From Oleisolibacter albus (GTDB taxonomy: Bacteria > Pseudomonadota > Alphaproteobacteria > Azospirillales > Azospirillaceae): a stretch of 64,000 bases of DNA. The position numbers and the translations under genes were made by a program. The DNA lies in the NCBI RefSeq assembly GCF_003336875.1, contig NZ_QGNJ01000005.1:124001-188000 (forward strand), written 5' to 3'. The notes under the pieces were generated by a model. The model was not told the DNA's origin and did no database searches. It was given only the letters and a program-made list of their open reading frames with translations. Within the stretch, counting starts at the first letter, position 1. Every line of letters starts with the position of its first letter. Below, piece after piece: positions 27,560 through 35,498 of this stretch.

Positions 27560-28852
27560 ATGGCTGACGCCATGCCGGCGCCCACCGAACATCCCCTGCG
27601 CGCCCTGCTGAATGACGAGGTGCATGCACGACCGCACCTGCGCATCGGCACACCGGCCCGCATCACCCATCTGGCCCATCTCACCGGGGAAATGGTGGCG
27701 GCCGATCTGGAGCATATTACCGCCCTGTGCCGACAGGCCGGCGCACCGCTGCCGGGGGCGGATGCCCGACAGGTGCAGCTGACGCTGGGCGACCGGCTGC
27801 TGAAATGGGAGCGGCATACCGAATTCACCGCCGTGACCATCGCCGCCCCCGATCCCGGCGACGGCCACTGGTCGGCTTTGACCGGGGCGCTGACAGCCTG
27901 GACCGATGGGCTGCCGGGACAGCGGCTGGTGGCGGTGCATTTGAGGATCGAGGCGGATACGGCGCCGCCGCACGGGCCGGAGAGCCTGGGCCGCCTGTTC
28001 CCCAGCGGCGATCTGGTCGGGTCCGTCATCAATGGCGGTGACGCCCTGGTCTGGACCGATTTCCGCCTGGGTACGGACGGGTTCACCCGCTTCCTGGTGC
28101 GCGACCGGGCGCTGACACCATCACGCGCCGGCCGGCTGGCCCGGCGGCTGCTGGAGGTGGAAACCTACCGCATGATGGCGCTGCTGGGCCTACCGCTGGC
28201 CCGGGAGGCCCAGCCGATCCTGGCCGGGCTGGAGCGGCGGCTGGATGAGATCGTCTCCCGCACCGCCGCCGCCCGCGGCGTGGAGGAGGAGCACCAGCTG
28301 CTGGACGGGCTGACCCGGCTGGCCGCCGAGCTTGAGGCGCTGAATGCCCACAGCCGCTATCGGTTCGGCGCCACCGCCGCCTATGCCGAGCTGGTAGACC
28401 AGCGGCTGACGGAGTTGCGGGAGGACCCTATCCCCAGCCTGCAGCGCATCGGCATCTTCCTGGAGCGCCGGTTCCGCCCGGCCGTGCGCACCTGCGAAGC
28501 CATGGCCAGGCGCCAGATCCAGCTGGCCCAGGGCGTGGCCCGCGCCAGCGGGCTGCTGCGCACCCGCGTCGATGTCCACCGGGCCGAGCAGAATGTGCAG
28601 ATCATGCGCTCGCTGGAGCGCCGCACCGCCACCCAGATCCGCATCCAGGAGGCGGTGGAGGGCTTGTCGGTGTTCGCCATCAGCTATTATCTGCTGGGCC
28701 TGCTGAAATACGTGTTCGAAGGGTTGCCGGGGCTGGGCCTGCATCTGCCCAAGGAGGCCTTCACGGCCCTGGCCGTGCCGCTGGTGCTGGCCAGCGTCTG
28801 GCTGGGGGTCCGCCGTGTCCGCCGCGCCCTGAAACCCGACGAGGAGCATTGA
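27560..28852 (+). CDS. DUF3422-family membrane protein
   Basis: A 430-residue protein. It opens with HPLRALLNDEVHARPHLRI, the family signature, and has long helical regions in the middle. Two transmembrane helices lie near the C-terminus (FAISYYLLGLLKYVFEGL about 372-389, LAVPLVLASVWLGVRRV about 405-421). This family is conserved in Alpha- and Betaproteobacteria and has no established function. Six bases separate it from the CPBP gene, so the two are likely one operon. Confidence 0.85.
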   Translation: MADAMPAPTEHPLRALLNDEVHARPHLRIGTPARITHLAHLTGEMVAADLEHITALCRQAGAPLPGADARQVQLTLGDRLLKWERHTEFTAVTIAAPDPGDGHWSALTGALTAWTDGLPGQRLVAVHLRIEADTAPPHGPESLGRLFPSGDLVGSVINGGDALVWTDFRLGTDGFTRFLVRDRALTPSRAGRLARRLLEVETYRMMALLGLPLAREAQPILAGLERRLDEIVSRTAAARGVEEEHQLLDGLTRLAAELEALNAHSRYRFGATAAYAELVDQRLTELREDPIPSLQRIGIFLERRFRPAVRTCEAMARRQIQLAQGVARASGLLRTRVDVHRAEQNVQIMRSLERRTATQIRIQEAVEGLSVFAISYYLLGLLKYVFEGLPGLGLHLPKEAFTALAVPLVLASVWLGVRRVRRALKPDEEH

Positions 28853-28858
28853 GCCATC

Positions 28859-29812
28859 GTGCCCGTGGTTCTTCCTGAGCGGCCGCATGTGACGCCGCCG
28901 CCAGCCCTGCCGGCCCTGCGCTTCCTGGAACTGGGCAGGCTCGACGGGCGGCGGCCCTGGACCTATGCCGCCGGGCTGGTCCTGGTCTTCGGCATCACCG
29001 CCCTGCTGGCCGTGCCGGTGATCGGTCTTCTGGTCCTGATCGGGCAGCGGCTGGGTCCCGGCGCCGCCGGTCCGGCTGCCTTGGACAGCGTGGGCAATGC
29101 CCTGCATCTGCTGGCCCTGTTCACCCCGCATCTGCTGGGGCTGCCGATCCTGCTTGTCGTGCTGCGCCGGCTGCACCGCCGCCCGCTGCATACGCTGTGG
29201 TCGCCGCGAGCGGGGATCGACGGACGGCTGTTCCTGCGCTCCTTCGGCCTGTCCCTGGGTGTCATTGGCGCCGGGCTGCTGGCCGGGCTGGCACTGGACC
29301 AGGACACGCCGCTGCAATGGAGCATCGATCCGCTGCGCTGGATCCTGGCCCTGCTGCTGTTCGGGCCTTTGTGGCTGATCCAGGTGTCGGCGGAGGAGCT
29401 GCTGTTCCGCGGCTATCTCAGCCAGGGGCTGATGCGGCTGCTGCCACAACCGGGCCTGGTGGCGCTGGTCGTCGCCGGCCTGTTCGTGCCGCTGCATTAC
29501 AACCCGGCCTATCCCTGGTGGGCCTATGCCGATCTGATGCTGACCAGCCTGATGCTGTCCGCGCTGACCTGGCGGGCCGACCGGCTGGAGGCGGCCATCG
29601 GCCTGCATCTGGCCAACAACCTGTTCCTGTTCGCCGGCATCGGCAATGCGGGCACCGGGATCGTCGATCAGCCGCTGGCCCGCATCCCCGGCGAGGATTT
29701 CGGCAGCCCAGAGGGGCTGCTGCTCAGCCTGCTGCAGTTCGCGGTTCTTTATGCGCTGCTGTTCGGCCGCAGCGGAACCGGCCTGTGGCGGCGGGAAACG
29801 CCTCCGCCCTGA
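28859..29812 (+). CDS. CPBP-family intramembrane metalloprotease
   Basis: A 317-residue polytopic membrane protein starting at GTG 28859. The catalytic motifs of the CPBP (Abi/Rce1-like) family are all present: EExxxR in AEELLFRGYL (about residue 179), FxxxH in GLFVPLHYN, and HxxxN in HLANNLF. These proteases cleave within or near the membrane; substrates of bacterial members are mostly unknown. It converges on the ABC ATPase gene. Confidence 0.88.
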   Translation: MPVVLPERPHVTPPPALPALRFLELGRLDGRRPWTYAAGLVLVFGITALLAVPVIGLLVLIGQRLGPGAAGPAALDSVGNALHLLALFTPHLLGLPILLVVLRRLHRRPLHTLWSPRAGIDGRLFLRSFGLSLGVIGAGLLAGLALDQDTPLQWSIDPLRWILALLLFGPLWLIQVSAEELLFRGYLSQGLMRLLPQPGLVALVVAGLFVPLHYNPAYPWWAYADLMLTSLMLSALTWRADRLEAAIGLHLANNLFLFAGIGNAGTGIVDQPLARIPGEDFGSPEGLLLSLLQFAVLYALLFGRSGTGLWRRETPPP

Positions 29813-29832
29813 CCGGCAGGGGAGGCCGGGCG

Positions 29833-30591
29833 TCAGATGCCGGCGCCCTGCTCCACATAATCCGACAGGCGGGTGCGGATGGCGGCGGCTGTCGCCCGCG
29901 CCTCGGCATGGTCACGCAAGCGCGGGCGCGGCAGGGCAATGCAATCCTCCGAGCGCACGCCGGCCGGGCTGCCGGCCAGCAGCACCACGCGGTCGGCCAG
30001 ATAGACGGCCTCGTCGATGTCATGGGTGACGAACAGGATGGTCTTGCCCGTGCGCTGCCACAGATCCACCAGTTCGTCCTGCAGGGTCTGGCGGGTGATG
30101 GCGTCCAGCGCCCCGAAGGGCTCGTCCATCATCAGCAGGTCGGGGTCCACGGCCAGGGCGCGGGCAATGGCCACGCGCTGACGCTGACCGCCCGACAGCT
30201 GGTGCGGCCAGCGGTCGGCCTTGTCCGCCAGCCCGACCAGGGCCAGGACATCCAGGGCCCGACGTCGCTTCGCCCCGGCATCGAGGCCCAGCCCCTCCAG
30301 CCCGAACTCCACGTTCCGCACCACCCGGCGCCAGGGCAACAGCCTTGCATCCTGGAACACCAGGGCATAGGGGCGCCGCCCCGGCGTCGGCGGCTGATCG
30401 GTATCCACCGTGCCGGACTGCGCCCGCACCAGACCGGCGATGACGCGCAGCAGGGTGGACTTGCCCACACCGGACGCACCGACCACGGCCACGAACTCCC
30501 CCTTGTCGATGGTCAGGGAGAAATCCTTCAGCACGGTGGTGGGGCCGCGGTCGCCGGCGAAGGCCAGCGTCATGTCGGAAATGCGGATCAT
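29833..30591 (-). CDS. ABC importer ATPase (SsuB/TauB type)
   Basis: A 252-residue nucleotide-binding subunit: Walker A GASGVGKSTLL, signature LSGGQRQRVAIARALA, Walker B LLMMDEPFGALD and the H-loop VTHDIDEAV. Its subfamily serves nitrate, sulfonate, taurine or thiamine-precursor importers. The ATG at 30591 overlaps the permease stop by four bases (ATGA), which argues for this start over an in-frame ATG three codons earlier. Last gene of the three-gene operon. Confidence 0.92.
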   Translation of the reverse strand: MIRISDMTLAFAGDRGPTTVLKDFSLTIDKGEFVAVVGASGVGKSTLLRVIAGLVRAQSGTVDTDQPPTPGRRPYALVFQDARLLPWRRVVRNVEFGLEGLGLDAGAKRRRALDVLALVGLADKADRWPHQLSGGQRQRVAIARALAVDPDLLMMDEPFGALDAITRQTLQDELVDLWQRTGKTILFVTHDIDEAVYLADRVVLLAGSPAGVRSEDCIALPRPRLRDHAEARATAAAIRTRLSDYVEQGAGI

Positions 30592-31349
30592 GCCTTCCAC
30601 CGCAGCAGGCGGTCGCGCAGGGCGACGAAGCTGGTGTCGATGACACCGTAGAGCACGGCCATGGTGATCATGTAGACGACGACAATGTCGGTCGCCAGCA
30701 GACTGGAGGCCTGCATCATGCGCTGGCCCACACCGGGGACGCCGAACAGCTCCGCCGCCACCACGGCCATCCAGGCCTGTCCCAGGCCGGTGCGCAGGCC
30801 GGCCATGATGGGGGAAATGGAGGCCGGCAGGATGATCTTCACCAGCTTGGCCAGAGGCGAGCGGTGGCCGAAGGCATCCGCCAGCTCCAGCAGGTCGCGG
30901 TCCACGGCCTGCACCGCGCCCAGGGCGGCGAAGTAATTGATCCAGAACACGCCGACGACGATGATGAAGGTGGCGGCACCGGGTGTCACCCCGAACCAGA
31001 TGATGGCGAAGGGCACCCAGGCCAGACCGGGGATGGGGCGCAGCAGGCGCACCACCCAGCTGGTCAGATCCTCCAGCCGCCGGCTCATGCCCGTGACCAC
31101 CCCCAGGGCGACCCCGAGAAAGGAGCCGAGCGCCAGTCCCCAGAGATAATGGCCCAGGCTGTGGAGCACCGCCTCGCCCCAGGTGCCGGACCGTATCTCC
31201 CGCCAGAAGGTGTCGGGAATGGCGGAGGGCGGCGGCAGCAGCACCGGGCGCACCAGCCCGAGGCGCGGCACCGCCTCCCAGATCGCCAGGAAGACCGCGA
31301 CGCCGAGAAGGGCGAGCAACAAGCGTGGAATTCTGCGGGACTGCGGCAT
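30588..31349 (-). CDS. ABC importer permease (SsuC/TauC type)
   Basis: A 253-residue membrane subunit with about six helices and the EAA loop for ATPase contact (ELADAFGHRSPLAKLVKIIL, then PASISPIMAGLRTGLGQAW). It belongs with the ATPase downstream and the binding protein upstream. A GTG seven codons earlier (31370) is an alternative start; neither has a strong ribosome-binding sequence. Confidence 0.9.
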   Translation of the reverse strand: MPQSRRIPRLLLALLGVAVFLAIWEAVPRLGLVRPVLLPPPSAIPDTFWREIRSGTWGEAVLHSLGHYLWGLALGSFLGVALGVVTGMSRRLEDLTSWVVRLLRPIPGLAWVPFAIIWFGVTPGAATFIIVVGVFWINYFAALGAVQAVDRDLLELADAFGHRSPLAKLVKIILPASISPIMAGLRTGLGQAWMAVVAAELFGVPGVGQRMMQASSLLATDIVVVYMITMAVLYGVIDTSFVALRDRLLRWKA

Positions 31350-31410
31350 GGCGTCAGGATGGACTCGCACGGGACTCGGCGCAAGGCGGCCGGGATGGCA
31401 GAGAAGCGAA

Positions 31411-31439
31411 CGCCTCCTCCCGGGACCGGGGAGGAGGCG
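31411..31439 (-). repeat. Intra-operon hairpin 2 (binding protein to permease)
   Basis: Perfect 11-bp stem CGCCTCCTCCC / GGGAGGAGGCG with a 7-base loop, no T-run. With the hairpin at 31446 it forms a tandem structure between two co-directional genes. Confidence 0.6.
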
Positions 31440-31445
31440 CCGCTT

Positions 31446-31477
31446 ACCGGTCCGGCCGGGGGCCGGGCCGGACCGGT
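31446..31477 (-). repeat. Intra-operon hairpin 1, just after the binding-protein gene
   Basis: Perfect 12-bp stem ACCGGTCCGGCC / GGCCGGACCGGT with an 8-base loop, directly after the binding-protein stop codon at 31479. It likely protects the 3' end of the first cistron or causes partial termination, so that the binding protein is made in excess. Confidence 0.6.
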
Positions 31478-31478
31478 T

Positions 31479-32489
31479 TCACTTATTCGTCGCCTTGGCG
31501 TAGTAGCTGGCGTCGAACAGCCCTTCCAGCGGCGAAGCCTGCTTCACCGCCCCGAGCTTCACCTGATAGTCCTGCATCACACCGGTCTGTTCCGCGATGA
31601 CGGCGGGATCGACGTTGAATTTCACCGCCTTCGACGTCAGCGCCCGTTCCATCACCTCGGCGCTGATCAAGCCCTTGCCCAGGGCCGCTTCGACCGCCTT
31701 GGCCGCAACCTTGGGATCGGCCTTGATGAGGTCCGTGGCCTTGACGGTCAGATCCACGAGTTTCTGCGCGATATCGGGATGGGCCTTGGCGAAGTCGTCC
31801 GTCAGGGCGATCACGTTGCCGGGCTGGTTCGGCAGGATGTCGCCGCCATAGGCCAGCACCTTCACCTGCGGATTGCGGTCGGTGATGATGGTCAGGGCCG
31901 GCTCGCGCACGATGGCGGCATCGACCGCACCGGCCAGGAGCGCCTGCTGCGTGGCATCGATGCCCATGGGCACCAGTTCGATGGCCGCCTTGTCGGCCTT
32001 GGCCCGCTCCCACAACCAGTATTGCAGCATGGTGTTGGGCACCGAGCCGGCCGGCTGGGTCGCCACCTTCAGCGGCCGGCCCAGCTTTTTCGACAGGGCC
32101 GCAATGGCCTCGGCCGGGCTGCCGGGCTGGGCCGCCAGATCCGGACCGGCAGCCACCACCAGTTCCTCCACGGCCGTGGCCGCAACCACGCGCACGCCGA
32201 TGCCCTGGCTGCGGGCCACGATCACCGGCCCGACACCGGCGATATAGGTGTCCAAGGTGCCGGAGGCCAGCGCCTGGATCATGTTCGGTCCGCTGTCGAA
32301 CTGCTTCAGCTGCAGGTCGAAGCCGTTCTCCTTGTCCCAGCCGAGATTGTCGATGACGAACGCCTGGGCCGCGCCGAGCACGGGGATATAGCCGGCGCGG
32401 ACCACAACCGGGTCCGCTGCCCGGGCCGTCGGAGACAGCGCCAGGACGGCGACCGCCGCAAGGGCGAAACGGCGAAAGGACGAGATCAT
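31479..32489 (-). CDS. ABC importer substrate-binding protein (SsuA/NMT1-like)
   Basis: A 336-residue exported protein with a signal peptide (MISSFRRFALAAVAVLALSP, cleavage after ARA). The mature part has VRAGYIPVLGAAQAFVIDN, a feature of aliphatic sulfonate, taurine, nitrate or thiamine-precursor binding proteins. ASGTLDTYIAGVGPVIVA and AGAVDAAIVREPAL support the class. First gene of the operon. The substrate is not determined; sulfonate is one option, and it would fit the cysteine-codon leader encoded divergently at 32816. Confidence 0.88.
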   Translation of the reverse strand: MISSFRRFALAAVAVLALSPTARAADPVVVRAGYIPVLGAAQAFVIDNLGWDKENGFDLQLKQFDSGPNMIQALASGTLDTYIAGVGPVIVARSQGIGVRVVAATAVEELVVAAGPDLAAQPGSPAEAIAALSKKLGRPLKVATQPAGSVPNTMLQYWLWERAKADKAAIELVPMGIDATQQALLAGAVDAAIVREPALTIITDRNPQVKVLAYGGDILPNQPGNVIALTDDFAKAHPDIAQKLVDLTVKATDLIKADPKVAAKAVEAALGKGLISAEVMERALTSKAVKFNVDPAVIAEQTGVMQDYQVKLGAVKQASPLEGLFDASYYAKATNK

Positions 32490-32767
32490 GCTACCCCTCG
32501 AACGTGGGACGATATGGGTTTTACGCTTCCGTATCCCACCGATTTTGTCAATATAGTGCGTTAAACTTTCTATTTCACTGTTCCGAATTGTTATTCAAAG
32601 ATAAAAACGCTTGGAAAATGCATAATAGCGATTGAGGGCGCTTGACAGAGCCGCGCTTATCCCCAACTCTGGGGCCAAGGCCGGATGGCCCCGGACCGGC
32701 CCGCCGCCTCAGGGCCCGCGGAGATTTGACGGACGCAGCTTGCGCCGCGACACCAAACGCTAAAGCG
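32490..32767. other. AT-rich divergent regulatory region
   Basis: No supportable protein gene. Bases 32540-32640 are strikingly AT-rich for this genome and probably carry promoters. On the minus strand a TTGACA (plus 32546-32551) lies 57 bases before the binding-protein start, but no good -10 follows. On the plus strand TTGACA lies at 32642-32647, likewise without a clear -10. GGGCCA and related inverted repeats near 32670-32700 form a further GC-rich hairpin. Confidence 0.4.
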
Positions 32768-32786
32768 CCTCGAAGTCCCTTCGAGG
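32768..32786 (+). repeat. Leader hairpin A before the Cys-Cys short ORF
   Basis: Perfect 8-bp stem CCTCGAAG / CTTCGAGG with a 3-base loop, ending 14 bases before the AGAAGGAAGG ribosome-binding sequence of the short ORF at 32816. Confidence 0.55.
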
Positions 32787-32815
32787 TTCTCCGGTTTGTG
32801 AGAAGGAAGGGCGCC

Positions 32816-32896
32816 ATGGTCGCCATGACCACGCTTCTGATGCCGCCGATGACCAGCCTCCAGCCGCCGGCGCAGCGCCGGTGTTGTCGACGCTGA
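32816..32896 (+). CDS. Short leader ORF ending Arg-Arg-Cys-Cys-Arg-Arg
   Basis: A 26-codon ORF (MVAMTTLLMPPMTSL, then QPPAQRRCCRR) with a strong ribosome-binding sequence, AGAAGGAAGG at 32801-32810, five bases before the ATG. Two adjacent Cys codons flanked by Arg pairs sit just before the stop, and a stable hairpin begins 15 bases after it. That is the layout of a leader peptide that reads out charged tRNA-Cys. Polycysteine short ORFs acting as cysteine-responsive attenuators are known in mycobacteria; application here is inference. The next gene in this direction starts at 33022. Confidence 0.5.
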   Translation: MVAMTTLLMPPMTSLQPPAQRRCCRR

Positions 32897-32910
32897 CCCG
32901 CATGAAGCTG

Positions 32911-32947
32911 CCGTCCGGCCGGCGCGCCTGAGCGCCGCAGCGGACGG
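32911..32947 (+). promoter_or_regulatory. Leader hairpin B after the Cys-Cys short ORF
   Basis: Two-part stem: CCGTCCG / CGGACGG (7 bp) and CGGCGC / GCGCCG (6 bp), separated by a small internal loop, with a 6-base terminal loop. No U-run follows, so if it acts in attenuation it would be by masking or Rho, not as a classical intrinsic terminator. Confidence 0.5.
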
Positions 32948-33021
32948 GTTCTGACCATACACCCTGTCACGGCCATCAATTTCACAGCGCAGCGGATGTG
33001 ATCCGCTGCGGGAGGACATCC

Positions 33022-33273
33022 ATGTCTGCACACGCCTTCGTCATCGAGACGGGCCGGCACACCGCCGGACTTGCCATTGTCGAGACCAATGGCTTCCGCT
33101 TCTACGCATCCAACTCTTTGTTCTCGGCCCTGGAAGGGCGCCGGTTCGGCAGTATCGCCGCGATCGAGCAGGCCTGCCGCCGGCGCGAAACGGAGGTGCG
33201 CCGTTCCACCTCCCGCAGCGACAGCCGCGGTCAGGTCTTCCGCAGCTGGGGACCACAGGCGTCGGCAGGCTGA
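33022..33273 (+). CDS. Small conserved-looking protein of unknown function
   Basis: An 83-residue protein with GGGAGGA ten bases before its ATG, so translation is well supported. It has a compact N-terminal part rich in aromatic residues (NGFRFYASNSLFSALEGRRF) and a very basic C-terminal third (CRRRETEVRRSTSRSDSRGQ). No family recognised. It lies downstream of the structured leader with the Cys-Cys short ORF and is its only candidate target in this direction. Confidence 0.7.
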   Translation: MSAHAFVIETGRHTAGLAIVETNGFRFYASNSLFSALEGRRFGSIAAIEQACRRRETEVRRSTSRSDSRGQVFRSWGPQASAG

Positions 33274-33313
33274 CGCCGCTCCGCCAAGGACAACGCAATA
33301 AAGGCGACGGGCC

Positions 33314-33496
33314 TTACACCGGCTTTCCGTCGAAATACTGCTCCTCGAACTCCCGGATCATCTCCTGCGCCTCGCGCAGCATGCGGCGGATGATCCGGGG
33401 ATCCGGCTCGGTACACAGGGTTTCGCTCACGGCCTTGCCGAGTACCGCGCCCGCCTGGGCCAGCAGCTTCACCGCCAACCGTTCTTCCAGCGTCAT
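33314..33496 (-). CDS. Small acidic helical protein of unknown function
   Basis: A 60-residue protein (MTLEERLAVKLLAQAGAVLG, then RIIRRMLREAQEMIREFEEQ) predicted almost fully helical. The ATG at 33496 is preferred since the preceding 11 codons are low quality. No family recognised. It converges on the 83-residue gene at 33022. Confidence 0.6.
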   Translation of the reverse strand: MTLEERLAVKLLAQAGAVLGKAVSETLCTEPDPRIIRRMLREAQEMIREFEEQYFDGKPV

Positions 33497-33744
33497 GACC
33501 GCCCCATTCTGCCGTCTGCGCCAGCACATAGCGCATCCCCGCCCCCCCTGCCAGAGGCACGGGGCGCGAGACGGTCATGCATGCCGCCGCCCCGCTCCCT
33601 TCGCCGGGGCAAGGCTGTCCGAGCGGGACCGTTAAAGAAGCGTATCATCCCTCTGCGCGGGTACTGGACGAGGCAAAGACTCGCCCGTAGAGTGCGAATG
33701 ACTTTCACCTATCCCGTTTTCTGTCCATCGAGGGATTTCTTCGC

Positions 33745-35307
33745 ATGCGCCCTGCTTCGCTTCGCGCCGCACTGTTTGCCGGCACCGCCCTTCTTGTGCT
33801 CTCCGGCTGCGGTGACAAAGGGCCGCCCATCGACGAGGCGGGCGCGCGCAAGATTGAGAACGGGATCCAACAGGGCCTCGACCTCTATCTGTACGACCGT
33901 CCGGGCATGGATGTGACGGTTGAAGGCGCACCGAAGGCGGTTCCCGCCGGGGATCATTACGATGTGACCTTCCCCGGCCTCAGCATCCGCCTGGGCGACC
34001 AGGATCCGGAAACGGCCGGCGAGGACGGCTCCACCGGCACCGTCGCCAAGGTCGGCAGCACCACGGCGCGCGTCGTCCCGCTGAAGGATGGAACCTACCG
34101 CTATGAGGGCAAGTTGCCCGATACGCTTCAGATCGTCGGCGCTGACGACGAGCAGATCGCCTTCAAGATCGGCTCCAGCCGCGTGGCCGGTGTCTGGCTG
34201 CCGCAATACGACACCAGTGTCGATTACGAGTTGAAGGCGGAGAAGCTGAGCCTCGACGCCAAGGACCTGGAGATCGACAACTTCGGGATCGACCTGATCG
34301 AGAGCAAGCAGACCTCGACCAAGAAGGGAGAAGGCATCAACGCCGTCGATGCCATCCTGTCGATGAAGGGGCTGTCGATTGCTGGCAATGGCGACACCGT
34401 CAAGCTCGACGGCCTGTCCTTCGCCTCCGCCCTCAAGGACCTGGACCTGCCGAAATACATGGCGGTGCTGCGCGAATTCCAGACCATGAGCAAGGCCATG
34501 GCCGGGAAGGTGGAGACGCCCGCGGCCCAGCATGAGATCCTGGCCAAGGTCGGTCAGCTGTTCCAGACCATGGGCGCCATCTCCGGCACGCTGACCGGAA
34601 CCGGCCTGTCCATCCAGAGCGATGACGGCGACAAGGTCGCCCTGGCCGAATTCACCTATGGCAGCGACTATAGCGGCGGCGCGGCGGAGTTGGGGCGCGC
34701 CGGCACGAGCTTCAGCTTCCGCGGTCTCAGCATCGATCCGGCACCGGAAATGGCCTGGGCCATTCCGCAGTCCATGGAAATCCGCCTGCGTGCGGACAAG
34801 ATCCCAGCGGCCGCCATGGGCAAGGCCCTGCTGGACGTCGTCGGGGCCGCGCCAGCCGGCACCGATGAGGACGAGGCATCGGAAGCCCAGCAGATGGCGG
34901 CCATGGCCGCCATGGCCGCCGTTACCGAGGCGGCCGGCAAGGCCGGCACCACGCTGACCGCCGATGCCATCACCGTCACCCTGCCCGCAGCCGCTGCCAG
35001 CCTGACCGGCAGCGCCACCGTGGTGCCGACGGCGGCCAAGGGCGTCACCGCCGACTATACGCTGGTGCTGACCGACCTGGACAAGGCGGTGAAGGCCCTG
35101 TCGGCGCCGTCGGGCGGCGCTATCGACCCGCAGCAGATGCAGGCGGCCATGATGCTGGGCATGGTCCAGACCCTGGCGACGCCGGGCAAGGGCAGCGACG
35201 GGCGCCCGACCCATACGCTCCGCCTGCTGGTGAAGGAGGATGGCAGCATCCTGGTCAACGACAAGGACATCGCTCAGATCATGCAGGCCATGCAGGGCCA
35301 GAACTGA
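33745..35307 (+). CDS. Large lipoprotein of unknown function
   Basis: A 520-residue protein with a lipoprotein signal (LFAGTALLVLSGC, Cys about residue 27), so it is anchored in the envelope. The mature part is a long series of beta-type repeats with statements such as KLDGLSFASALKDLDLPKYM and YDTSVDYELKAEKLSLDAKD, then TADAITVTLPAAAASL near the end. The style resembles DUF945/DUF2125-like periplasmic proteins, but no family is assigned. The Ala/Met-rich segment at about 380-400 is low complexity. Followed by its own terminator at 35342. Confidence 0.75.
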   Translation: MRPASLRAALFAGTALLVLSGCGDKGPPIDEAGARKIENGIQQGLDLYLYDRPGMDVTVEGAPKAVPAGDHYDVTFPGLSIRLGDQDPETAGEDGSTGTVAKVGSTTARVVPLKDGTYRYEGKLPDTLQIVGADDEQIAFKIGSSRVAGVWLPQYDTSVDYELKAEKLSLDAKDLEIDNFGIDLIESKQTSTKKGEGINAVDAILSMKGLSIAGNGDTVKLDGLSFASALKDLDLPKYMAVLREFQTMSKAMAGKVETPAAQHEILAKVGQLFQTMGAISGTLTGTGLSIQSDDGDKVALAEFTYGSDYSGGAAELGRAGTSFSFRGLSIDPAPEMAWAIPQSMEIRLRADKIPAAAMGKALLDVVGAAPAGTDEDEASEAQQMAAMAAMAAVTEAAGKAGTTLTADAITVTLPAAAASLTGSATVVPTAAKGVTADYTLVLTDLDKAVKALSAPSGGAIDPQQMQAAMMLGMVQTLATPGKGSDGRPTHTLRLLVKEDGSILVNDKDIAQIMQAMQGQN

Positions 35308-35341
35308 GCCCTGCCGATCCCCAGGTCGGGACGGATCGACG

Positions 35342-35377
35342 AAGCCGGGCGGGACCTTCCCGCCCGGCTTTGCTTTT
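35342..35377 (+). terminator. Intrinsic terminator after the lipoprotein gene
   Basis: Perfect 13-bp stem AAGCCGGGCGGGA / TCCCGCCCGGCTT with a 3-base loop, then TGCTTTT. Confidence 0.9.
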
Positions 35378-35498
35378 GCCGGCAGCGGCCGACGGCACTT
35401 GTCCCCCTGCGTATGTTGCAAACGTGTTATGAGGGGCTGCGAAGTTTCGAGCGAAGACGCTATATAGTCGCGGCCTTCCCGCCCCGGAGCCCCAAACC

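Noticed and set aside
32642-32670. Sigma-70 promoter from the perfect TTGACA
   Set aside because: No acceptable -10 at 16-18 bases (AACTCT at 17).
32575-33060. 161-codon minus-strand frame in the region upstream of the ABC operon
   Set aside because: It overlaps the leader with the short ORF and hairpins, has no ribosome-binding site and looks like shadow sequence.
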